From contig DROK01000226.1 in NCBI GenBank assembly GCA_011321895.1, positions 1 through 12,030 of the forward strand: 12,030 nt of DNA, in the 5' to 3' direction. The translations under genes were made by a program, and so were the position numbers. This document shows, piece by piece, positions 1 to 5,857 of this stretch (the first letter of the stretch is position 1; every line of letters starts with the position of its first letter). Source of the stretch: Thermodesulfatator atlanticus. GTDB lineage: Bacteria > Desulfobacterota > Thermodesulfobacteria > Thermodesulfobacteriales > Thermodesulfatatoraceae. The notes under the pieces are model-generated. The model searched no databases, was not told where the DNA came from, and saw only the letters and a list, made by a program, of their open reading frames with translations.

Positions 1-320
1 GATTTGCGTAAATACCCCTCCTCGTACCCCCGGGCCACCCCTTCATTGATGGCCTCGTAAAGCCCGTCAACCACGACCTCTTCCCCGAGCTCCACCAGGG
101 CCACCACGATCCCGGTGTCCTGACAGAGGGGCAAGCCCAGTTTACGGGCCAGAGAGGCGTTTTCCAAAAGGAGAGAGAGGGTCTTGCGCCCCAGGGGAGA
201 AGGTTCTTTTTCGAGGGCCTGCTCAAGGGCCTTAACCACTTCCGGCGGAAGGCCGCGGCAGGCCTCCACCACCGCCTGCGCCACCTTAGAGACTATTTCT
301 TCTCTGGCAATCCTCCGCAT
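1..320 (-). CDS. fumA: Fumarate hydratase class I, alpha subunit (N-terminal part, cut by window edge)
   Basis: The minus-strand frame is open from an ATG at 320 to the window edge and gives 106 N-terminal residues. The family is the iron-sulfur hydro-lyase (class I fumarase / L-tartrate dehydratase) alpha subunit, which with a separate beta subunit interconverts fumarate and malate in the cytoplasm. The segment LPLCQDTGI (residues 63-71) is the family signature; Cys66 is expected to be a ligand of the 4Fe-4S cluster. The stretch EAINEGVARGYEEGYLRK at the edge is also typical of the two-subunit form. A purine-rich GGGAAG lies just before the ATG as a ribosome binding site. It is divergent from aroB across a 94-bp gap. 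Tartrate dehydratase cannot be excluded from this fragment, and the beta subunit would lie outside the window. Confidence 0.9.
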   Translation of the reverse strand, partial: MRRIAREEIVSKVAQAVVEACRGLPPEVVKALEQALEKEPSPLGRKTLSLLLENASLARKLGLPLCQDTGIVVALVELGEEVVVDGLYEAINEGVARGYEEGYLRK

Positions 321-378
321 CTCTTCCCTTCTCTTAGCCCCTTTTTGGCAAAAAGAAAACTCATTTCTCGTAGCACTA

Positions 379-407
379 TTGCCAGCCTCAACCTGACTGA
401 TTAGAAA
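379..407 (+). promoter_or_regulatory. Candidate promoter of aroB, possibly leaderless
   Basis: TTGCCA (379-384) is followed by a 17-nt spacer and TAGAAA (402-407), then 7 nt to the aroB ATG at 415. This would place the transcription start at or next to the ATG. No Shine-Dalgarno sequence is visible before the ATG. On the opposite strand TCTAAT (405-400) could serve as a -10 for the fumarase gene. Assignment is by eye only. Confidence 0.4.
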
Positions 408-414
408 AAATTCC

Positions 415-1497
415 ATGAAGAAGCTTAACGTACAAACCACCAGGCCTTACCAAATCCTTATTTCAGGGGGACTTCTAACGGAAGTCCCGCAAGACCTCAA
501 AGAACTTGATCTGGGTTATCGTTACGCCCTTATTTCCGACAGCAACGTGGCAGAGCTGCTGGGTGAAGACCTTTTAAGGTTGTTTCGCCAGGAAGGGCTT
601 TCGGCGGAACTCTTTTCTTTTCCAGCGGGAGAGGCCTCCAAAAATATGGACACCGTGGTTGACCTGGCCCGGAAGATGGTCCGCGCCGGCTTTGACCGCA
701 AATGTGCGGTGATCGCCTTGGGCGGAGGAGTTACCGGAGATCTAGCCGGTTTTCTGGCCTCCATTTATCTCCGCGGGGTGCCTTACGTTCAGATTCCAAC
801 AAGCCTCTTGGCCCAGGTGGACAGCTCTGTGGGCGGCAAAACGGGGGTTGATCTTCCGGAGGGGAAAAATCTTTTAGGGACCTTTTACCAGCCAGCCCGG
901 GTTTATATCGATTACGGAACCCTTACCACCCTTCCCTTTGAACACTTAAAAAACGGCCTGGCCGAAGTGGTTAAATACGGCTGCATCGCCAGCCCGGCCC
1001 TTTTTTCCTTCTTGGAAACCCACAGTGAAAGGCTCCTGCGTTACGACGCCGAGGCCCTGGAACACATTATTTATGAAAGCTGCCGTATCAAGGCCGAGGT
1101 GGTCTCCCGGGATGAAAAAGAAGGGGGCCTGCGGCGCATCTTAAACTTCGGCCACACCATCGGCCACGCCATAGAAGCTGCCACCAATTACCAATTATTA
1201 CACGGCTTTTGCGTGGCCATCGGAATGGTGGCCGCCGCCAGACTCTCGGAAAAACTAAAGGTCTCCAAGGAGGAGATAAGCCCCAGGTTGGTCTCTCTGC
1301 TCAAAAGGCTCGATTTACCCACTCAAATCCCTCAAGGACTTGCGCCGGCTGAGATCCTTTCCTTCCTCCGGACGGACAAGAAAGTCTGGAAAGGAAGGCT
1401 TACCTTCGTCTTGTTAAAACGCCTGGGGGAGCCGGTCTTCTACGAAGAACCACCTGAAGAATTGGTCATCGAAGTAATAAAAGAACTTAGTGCCTGA
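415..1497 (+). CDS. aroB: 3-dehydroquinate synthase
   Basis: AroB converts DAHP to 3-dehydroquinate, the second step of the shikimate pathway, using NAD+ and a divalent metal in the cytoplasm. The 360-residue product has the normal family length. GGGVTGDLAGF (103-113) is the NAD-binding glycine-rich loop, followed by IPTSLLAQVDSSVGGKTGV (127-145) and the substrate-site Lys region. Metal ligands are expected at Glu184 (GLAEVVKYG), His247 (LNFGHTIGHAIE) and His263 (LLHGF). The start is fixed: an in-frame TGA lies at 394-396 and the only ATG after it is at 415. The ATG has no recognisable Shine-Dalgarno sequence, and a promoter-like pair of boxes sits directly upstream. Its stop overlaps the convergent phosphoesterase gene by 11 bp. 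No frameshift or missing motif is seen. Confidence 0.97.
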   Translation: MKKLNVQTTRPYQILISGGLLTEVPQDLKELDLGYRYALISDSNVAELLGEDLLRLFRQEGLSAELFSFPAGEASKNMDTVVDLARKMVRAGFDRKCAVIALGGGVTGDLAGFLASIYLRGVPYVQIPTSLLAQVDSSVGGKTGVDLPEGKNLLGTFYQPARVYIDYGTLTTLPFEHLKNGLAEVVKYGCIASPALFSFLETHSERLLRYDAEALEHIIYESCRIKAEVVSRDEKEGGLRRILNFGHTIGHAIEAATNYQLLHGFCVAIGMVAAARLSEKLKVSKEEISPRLVSLLKRLDLPTQIPQGLAPAEILSFLRTDKKVWKGRLTFVLLKRLGEPVFYEEPPEELVIEVIKELSA

Positions 1498-2902
1498 AGC
1501 CGGCCCGCTCCAAAACCCTCTTTCTCAAATGGCTGGCCCTTATCTGGCCGGCTATTTGGACCTCGGTAGCAAACCTTTCCCAGACCGGCTTTTCCAGGAT
1601 CGGCTTTATGAACTTTAAGAGGTCCTCTCCGGTACCCTTCACCAGAGCGGGTCTTGGGGAAGCGGTTTCGCCCAGACGGAACAGTTCAAGGCAGAGGACC
1701 TCAAGTTCGTCGGTTATCAAGACCAGATTGGCCCCGTATACCGGAAATAACTCCAGGCGGTCTATCACCCAGCCTCCGGTATTGAAAACCCTGGCCCAGG
1801 GCGAAAAGGGGGCAAAACGGTCCAGCCTGGCAAAGGGTTTGTGGGTATGGCCAAAGATGAAATCAAAGGCGTAGTCTGAAAGATTTCCCTCCGGGTTTAC
1901 CTTTTCTATCTCCTTAAGGAGAGGGCCTTCCACGAACCAGTTAAGCTCCCTTTCCACCTCTTCCGAAAGGGCCGTTGCTTCTTTTTTACGTTCAGGATAA
2001 AGGGCCTTTCTGAAGGTCTTCTCCAGGACCTTTTGGATAAGGTCATCTTCCCATCTTTCCGGCACCAGGGGAATATCAAACTTTTGGGCCAAGGCCTTGG
2101 CCAGATTAGCCAACAGGTCTTTAAAGGTTTCCGGGACCAATAAACTCTCATAAATGGTCTCGATCCGCTCGCCCACCTTGCCGGAGCGGCCCATGGTGGA
2201 CCAGAAGAAATCGATCCAGGCAAAATTTTCTTCCTCGATTTCGTTTAGGGTCTGGGGCTCCTGCTCCCCCGGAAACAGGGTCACCCGGAGCTTGCTCATG
2301 AGACGGTAAATCCCCTCCAGCAGGTGGCCGTGGTGGAGACACACGATCCTTTTCTTTTCTTCGTTGATCAGCCCCAATACCGGATAGGTGACCCCTACCG
2401 GGAAATCCTCAAGCTGGGGAAAGCGCCTTAAAAAACGCCCTATAAAAGGGGAGGGAACAAAGTGATGGCTCTTCTGGGGAAAGACCTCCGAAATGTGCCA
2501 AGGTGGAGGCAAGAAAGAACCGGGAGGCTTGCGCCGGGCCACGTAATTGGCGTATTGAATCTCCCTTGAGGTCTCCCAGAGGTGGTGATCATGATTTCCG
2601 GGGATATAAATTAAGCCAGAAAACAAGGCCCTCTTTACCAGCCACTCTTCCACCAGCCTTTCAAAGACCATGGCCGCCTGGTTAAAACGGGCCAGCGCCA
2701 GTTCCAAACCGTCCCCCAGGATGACCAGCCAGGGCCTGTTTTCCTGCCCTTTGAGGAGCTCTTCTAGACAGAGGGTAAAACTGGTCAGGACAGGTGAGGC
2801 TTTTAAAGGGTCCTGTTCCCAAAGCCCTGGTTTTAGGTTAGTTAAAAGACTATCTTCTTCACCGAGATGGAGATCAGAAAGGACCAAATACTTAAGGACC
2901 AT
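1487..2902 (-). CDS. Calcineurin-like metallophosphoesterase with long internal insertion
   Basis: A 471-residue protein with the metallophosphoesterase motifs in order: SDLHLG (Asp10, His12), GDGLEL (63-68), GNHDH (102-106), HHGH near 189-192 and FGHTHKPF near 349-356. These build the two-metal site of the superfamily; the substrate is not predictable. Unusually, about 155 mostly charged, helix-like residues lie between the HHGH and GHTH motifs, and about 110 residues follow the last motif, so the protein is much longer than a minimal phosphoesterase core. No signal peptide or membrane span is seen, so it is probably cytoplasmic. The ATG at 2902 is chosen because AAGGGGGTG lies 5 nt before it and the metal motif follows at once; an open extension back to 2968 would run into the divergent acetyltransferase. 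It overlaps the aroB stop tail to tail. Confidence 0.88.
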   Translation of the reverse strand: MVLKYLVLSDLHLGEEDSLLTNLKPGLWEQDPLKASPVLTSFTLCLEELLKGQENRPWLVILGDGLELALARFNQAAMVFERLVEEWLVKRALFSGLIYIPGNHDHHLWETSREIQYANYVARRKPPGSFLPPPWHISEVFPQKSHHFVPSPFIGRFLRRFPQLEDFPVGVTYPVLGLINEEKKRIVCLHHGHLLEGIYRLMSKLRVTLFPGEQEPQTLNEIEEENFAWIDFFWSTMGRSGKVGERIETIYESLLVPETFKDLLANLAKALAQKFDIPLVPERWEDDLIQKVLEKTFRKALYPERKKEATALSEEVERELNWFVEGPLLKEIEKVNPEGNLSDYAFDFIFGHTHKPFARLDRFAPFSPWARVFNTGGWVIDRLELFPVYGANLVLITDELEVLCLELFRLGETASPRPALVKGTGEDLLKFIKPILEKPVWERFATEVQIAGQIRASHLRKRVLERAGFRH

Positions 2903-2906
2903 AAAA

Positions 2907-2916
2907 CCACCCCCTT
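2907..2916 (-). promoter_or_regulatory. Ribosome binding site that decides the phosphoesterase start
   Basis: Read on the minus strand this is AAGGGGGTGG, 4 nt before the ATG at 2902. It is a near-perfect Shine-Dalgarno sequence and rules out the 22-residue upstream extension. Confidence 0.75.
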
Positions 2917-2943
2917 TTGGCTTATCATAACTTTTTGGCAGCG

Positions 2944-3519
2944 ATGAAGGAAAGAAAAAAACAACCAATTATAGAAATCAGGCCCATCCGGGACCTGGGC
3001 CCTTGGGCGAAAGAACTGCAAAGGATCTATCTGGACGCCTACCAGGAGGACTATCTTTACGCCTACCGGGACCCTAAAAGGGTTAAGCGTTATTTGAAAT
3101 GGCTTCTCAAACACGCAGACGGCGGGTTTTTCGTGGCCTTTGACCAGGAAAAACCCGTGGGTTTTATCGTGGTCCAACCAGACTGCCGTTATCAGGGAGA
3201 AGAGATCCCCGAAATACACGAATTAGTGGTGGACCCTGCTTACCAAGGCCTGGGAATCGGCAAGCGACTTATGCAAGAGGCCCTCAACTTCTTAACCAAA
3301 AGGGGTTACCAGAAAGTAGCCTTATGGGTGGGGGAGAAAAACGAAGACGCCCGCCGTTTTTACGAACGATTGGGCTTTAAAGTCACCGACCGCCAAGGGT
3401 CATGGCTGAGAATGGAAAGGAGGCTTCAGGACTCTTCTGCCAGCATGTCAAGCAGGGTATCCAGGACCGAGAAGGCCTCTACCACGTCAGAAAGCTCAAT
3501 TATTTCCTCCGAAGTATGA
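2944..3519 (+). CDS. GNAT-family N-acetyltransferase with antisense C-terminal tail
   Basis: A 191-residue protein of the Gcn5-related acetyltransferase family, which transfers an acetyl group from acetyl-CoA to an amine. Motif A is clear: ELVVDPAYQGLGIGKRLM (93-110), with QGLGIGK forming the pyrophosphate loop, followed by ARRFYERLGFKV (136-147), the usual motif B. The acceptor substrate is unknown. The fold is complete by about residue 161. The last 30 residues are Ser/Thr-rich and encoded on the strand opposite the M20 peptidase gene, a 94-bp convergent overlap. The ATG at 2944 is preferred; in-frame TTG codons at 2917 and 2935 are alternatives. None has a good ribosome binding site, so the start is uncertain. 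It is divergent from the phosphoesterase gene. Confidence 0.85.
   Translation: MKERKKQPIIEIRPIRDLGPWAKELQRIYLDAYQEDYLYAYRDPKRVKRYLKWLLKHADGGFFVAFDQEKPVGFIVVQPDCRYQGEEIPEIHELVVDPAYQGLGIGKRLMQEALNFLTKRGYQKVALWVGEKNEDARRFYERLGFKVTDRQGSWLRMERRLQDSSASMSSRVSRTEKASTTSESSIISSEV
2968..2973 (-). promoter_or_regulatory. Possible -10 box for the phosphoesterase gene
   Basis: A perfect TATAAT reads on the minus strand here, inside the first codons of the divergent acetyltransferase and about 65 nt before the phosphoesterase ATG. No convincing -35 hexamer is found 16-18 nt upstream, so the call rests on the -10 alone. Confidence 0.25.
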
Positions 3520-4514
3520 CATTTGGCCAGCTCTCCTGGGCCAAACACCACCGGTTCTACACCTGCGGCGTACAAATGGGCAGCATCGGTCCAGCTGGGC
3601 ATCCCGGCCAACTCTGGTTCTTCCCCCAGGGCCTTCCGGTAGGCTTCACAGATTTTTTGGACCACTGGAGAATCAGTGGGGATGGCAAAGGGCTCCGAAA
3701 CGTCTTTTACCACGTAGTGGACGTTGGGGGTCTCTTCAAGAATCTGTTTCACTTCCCTGATGACGTCTTCGGTATCCTGGCCAGGAAGAACCCGAAAATC
3801 GATCTCCACGATGCAGAGATCAGGGACCCGCAATTCCCCGTCTCCTCCGCTAAACCTTTCCACGTTGAACCCCCCGGGGCCAACTAAAGGATGCTCGGAA
3901 TAGAGGAAAGAAAGCCTCTTTAGCTTGGAGATCAGTTCTATGGCCCTTTCGATCGCATTTTCCCCGTGGGGGATGCAGCTTCCGTGAACCGCCCGCCCCC
4001 TGACCCTGATCTCAAATTCAACCGAACCACCCTCAGCAATGGCAATTTTAAGATCCGTGGGCTCCAAGACCACGGCGTAGGGAGGGAGGCTTTCCCTGGC
4101 CAGAATGGCCGAGCCGTGCCCTTCTCTTTCTTCGTCCACGACAAAGGCAAAAGTGGCGGGGATGGATTTCCCTTGGCGTTTGCGCTCTTCAAGGAGCATG
4201 AGCATGATGGCGACCCCGGCCTTGGCGTCGCAAACCCCCAGGCCTTCCAGGACGTCATCTCTGATCCGGGGCGGAAAGATACCCAGCCAGGGAGGGACGG
4301 TGTCCACGTGGGTGGTAATCAACAATTTGTGAGACGGATCTTCGTTTACGATGATGTTATAGAAGCGGTCAGGGACCTCCTGCTTACGAAACTTAAAACC
4401 TCCCTGACTTAGCCGGCCGGTTATATATTCCAGAATGGCCCTTTCTTCCCCGCTCGGGCTGGGGATAGAGGCCAGGGTAAAAATGAGTTCTTTAAAACGG
4501 TTTTTAAGGTCCAT
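3426..4514 (-). CDS. M20-family metallopeptidase (ArgE/DapE/carboxypeptidase type)
   Basis: A 362-residue soluble protein of the M20 di-zinc amidohydrolase family, which cleaves N-acyl amino acids or small peptides. Expected metal ligands and catalytic residues are all present: THVD (His69, Asp71), GLGVCDAKAG (Asp96, bridging), DEE (127-129, with Glu128 the general base), EPTD (Glu151) and KCHTSEE (His333). The lid/dimerisation domain lies at about 165-280. Whether it acts on acetylornithine, succinyl-diaminopimelate or dipeptides cannot be told from the sequence, and no neighbouring biosynthetic gene helps. The ATG at 4514 is chosen because the TTG 12 codons upstream is part of a TTGACA promoter box. 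No Shine-Dalgarno sequence precedes the ATG. The 3' end overlaps the acetyltransferase reading frame. Confidence 0.9.
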   Translation of the reverse strand: MDLKNRFKELIFTLASIPSPSGEERAILEYITGRLSQGGFKFRKQEVPDRFYNIIVNEDPSHKLLITTHVDTVPPWLGIFPPRIRDDVLEGLGVCDAKAGVAIMLMLLEERKRQGKSIPATFAFVVDEEREGHGSAILARESLPPYAVVLEPTDLKIAIAEGGSVEFEIRVRGRAVHGSCIPHGENAIERAIELISKLKRLSFLYSEHPLVGPGGFNVERFSGGDGELRVPDLCIVEIDFRVLPGQDTEDVIREVKQILEETPNVHYVVKDVSEPFAIPTDSPVVQKICEAYRKALGEEPELAGMPSWTDAAHLYAAGVEPVVFGPGELAKCHTSEEIIELSDVVEAFSVLDTLLDMLAEES

Positions 4515-4521
4515 GGGAAGA

Positions 4522-4550
4522 AATAAAAACTTTATGGGCTCCCTTGTCAA
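4522..4550 (-). promoter_or_regulatory. Candidate promoter of the M20 peptidase gene, possibly leaderless
   Basis: On the minus strand TTGACA (4550-4545) is followed by a 17-nt spacer and TTTATT (4527-4522), then 7 nt to the ATG at 4514. Spacer and distance to the ATG equal those seen at aroB. On the plus strand the same bases read TTGTCA (4544-4549), which may be a -35 for the tRNA-Arg gene with an AT-rich -10 around 4566-4577. Confidence 0.5.
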
Positions 4551-4585
4551 ACGGTGGGATAAAAGTTAATTTTAAATTTGCTTGC

Positions 4586-4662
4586 GCGCCCGTAGCTCAA
4601 CCGGATAGAGCGTTGGACTACGAATCCAGAGGTTGGAGGTTCGAGTCCTCCCGGGCGCGCCA
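4586..4662 (+). tRNA. tRNA-Arg (anticodon ACG)
   Basis: A complete 77-nt cloverleaf with encoded CCA. The acceptor stem pairs GCGCCCG (4586-4592) with CGGGCGC (4652-4658), then discriminator G and CCA (4660-4662). The D stem is GCTC/GAGC, the anticodon stem TTGGA/TCCAG with one G-T pair, and the loop CTACGAA gives anticodon ACG at 4620-4622. The T arm is GGAGG, TTCGAGT, CCTCC. The ACG anticodon would normally be deaminated to ICG to read CGU, CGC and CGA codons. It lies 71 bp from the divergent M20 gene start, and its 3' side borders an accessory-looking patch. Confidence 0.97.
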
Positions 4663-4674
4663 ACTCAAAGGGTT

Positions 4675-4785
4675 TCAGAGCTTCCCTTTCCCGGTGTCCA
4701 TATAGGTGTCCAAAGATCTCTCCCGGATTTTGTCAGCGACCACTGTCACCCTTGAATTGCGCCCCCATGATGCAAAAAATAAAGG
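4675..4785 (-). pseudogene. Possible C-terminal remnant of a phage-type integrase
   Basis: A 36-codon frame between two stops has no plausible start codon at its head. Its end, RVTVVADKIRERSLDTYMD followed by TGKGKL and a stop, looks like the extreme C-terminus of tyrosine integrases that sit beside tRNA genes. None of the catalytic boxes (the HxxR motif or the active tyrosine) is present, so if real it is only a tail. The position, 12 bp from the CCA end of tRNA-Arg and reading toward it, is what an integrated element would leave. Recognition is from memory of the family's tail style and could be chance; the adjacent DNA up to 4816 holds nothing else recognisable. Confidence 0.3.
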
Positions 4786-4816
4786 CTAGTTTTTCGAAAA
4801 TAGTGAAAATGGGGAT

Positions 4817-5179
4817 CTAGGTCCCTATGGAGGAGAGGATGACCTTGAGGAATTGGTGAAAGCCGGGGTTGAAGAGGGTGAAGCCGGCGATCATGACGCC
4901 GACCATCACCTTGAGCCAGATGCGGATGATTTTGATTTCGCCTTCCAGGCGAGCCATTTCCTCCCGAAACTCTCCACGTAATACAGCTATGTCCGCTTTA
5001 GTGGCTAACTCCTTCGTTAGCTCGTCCTTAAGCTCGGCCTTGACGACTTCTTTCTGGGCCTTGGCTTCCTCACGGACCGCCCCTAAGCCCTCCTCAATGG
5101 CCCGGATGACCTTGGCGGCCTTCTCCGGGTCCTGGACGGCTTCTTCGATCACTTTGACCACCTCGTAGGGAAGCGCCAT
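4817..5179 (-). CDS. DUF1640-like coiled-coil protein with C-terminal membrane segment
   Basis: A 120-residue protein of unknown function. MALPYEVVKVIEEA opens it, then residues about 15-85 are highly charged and heptad-like (a Glu/Lys-rich coiled coil including ELTKELATKADIAVLRGEF), and residues about 87-115 form a hydrophobic segment broken by NPGFH. This plan of short N-terminal helix, coiled coil and terminal anchor matches the small DUF1640/CCDC90-like proteins that are common in thermophilic bacteria, often in several copies per genome. The ATG at 5179 is chosen because AAAGG lies 8 nt upstream; another ATG two codons earlier would have it too close, and a TTG at 5209 lacks a good site. 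A weak promoter with TTGGCA at 5247-5242 may serve it. It probably acts at the inner membrane as an oligomer, which is inference. Confidence 0.65.
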   Translation of the reverse strand: MALPYEVVKVIEEAVQDPEKAAKVIRAIEEGLGAVREEAKAQKEVVKAELKDELTKELATKADIAVLRGEFREEMARLEGEIKIIRIWLKVMVGVMIAGFTLFNPGFHQFLKVILSSIGT

Positions 5180-5357
5180 GCCCATGCCTTTAAGATAGCT
5201 TTCGTCCAAGGTTAAGACAAGCTAAAATCCAAGGCTGTTATTGCCAAGCGATTTATCACCCCCTAACTGCCAAGCCAAAACGTCACCTTAAACCCCGACT
5301 GGAAGGTCGAGCCTACGGGAAAAGACAAGAGAAATTTTGTGTAAAGGTAACATGATT

Positions 5358-5382
5358 AAAAAAATCCCCGCGGTCGGAATCG
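5358..5382 (-). terminator. Weak candidate terminator downstream of the cytochrome gene
   Basis: On the minus strand ATTCC and GGGAT can form a 5-bp stem with one G-T pair around a 7-nt loop, followed directly by a run of seven T (5364-5358). It lies about 55-80 nt beyond the cytochrome stop. The stem is short, so the strength is doubtful. Confidence 0.35.
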
Positions 5383-5436
5383 GTCATTCCTTCAGACCAC
5401 TATCTCACAGAACCCTTGGAAATGCGTAGACAAAGA

Positions 5437-5694
5437 CTAGGAAGAACTGAGATATGACACGATTTTTTGGATTTCTTCATCGTTTATTTTTGCCCCGTAA
5501 TTTTGCATACGCTCGATGGTTTTTAACCACCACCCTTTGTCCCGGCCTTTATTGTCATAAACTCGACCGGTAGTATGACATTGCCGACATTTGCTATTAA
5601 TTATAGCGGTTGCCTCTTTTTCAGAGGGACTTTTAGAAGAACAGGAAACAACTAAAAGGCACGCCAGAAAAGGCAACAGTACCCAAATTCTCAT
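5437..5694 (-). CDS. Small lipoprotein monohaem cytochrome c
   Basis: An 85-residue secreted electron carrier. The N-terminus MRIWVLLPFLACLLVVSC is a lipoprotein signal: a charged start, a hydrophobic stretch and the lipobox VVSC with Cys18 as the lipidated residue. The mature part is only about 67 residues and contains one haem site, CRQCH (36-40). Met63 in ERMQNYG is the best candidate for the second axial ligand, and the helix DEEIQKIVSYLSS is the normal class I C-terminal helix. It would be anchored to a membrane on the periplasmic side; Ser at +2 favours the outer membrane by the E. coli rule. AAGGAAG 6 nt before the ATG is a good ribosome binding site. The segment is about 40% G+C by hand count over 5461-5700, lower than its neighbours. 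Redox partners are unknown. Confidence 0.85.
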   Translation of the reverse strand: MRIWVLLPFLACLLVVSCSSKSPSEKEATAIINSKCRQCHTTGRVYDNKGRDKGWWLKTIERMQNYGAKINDEEIQKIVSYLSSS

Positions 5695-5729
5695 AAAAAA
5701 CTTCCTTAAAGCAATTTTAATTTGATAAA

Positions 5730-5758
5730 GTTTTAAAATTTTGAAAGATAAATGTCAA
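5730..5758 (-). promoter_or_regulatory. Promoter of the lipoprotein cytochrome gene
   Basis: On the minus strand a perfect TTGACA (5758-5753) is followed by a 17-nt spacer and TAAAAC (5735-5730), inside a very AT-rich stretch. The expected start is near 5723, leaving about 29 nt of leader that includes the ribosome binding site. Confidence 0.5.
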
Positions 5759-5857
5759 CTGAGAATTCCAAAAACTTTACAGAGCCTAAGAATCCCATTT
5801 GAAAAGCGGTTTCCACAGAACTTTTCTGACCCAGAAAGTAGCAGATTTTTAACACAG

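Noticed and set aside
2903..2968. 22-residue N-terminal extension of the phosphoesterase
   Set aside because: It would overlap the divergent acetyltransferase, and a near-perfect Shine-Dalgarno sequence directs the ATG at 2902.
5352..5400. CheB-like remnant suggested by IPAVGIG
   Set aside because: The continuation GHSFRPL does not follow the CheB active-site pattern GASAGG; the match is too short.
5210..5436. Riboswitch in the gap upstream of the DUF1640-like gene
   Set aside because: I compared it by eye with c-di-GMP, cobalamin and preQ1 patterns and found no convincing core; only short weak stems are visible.
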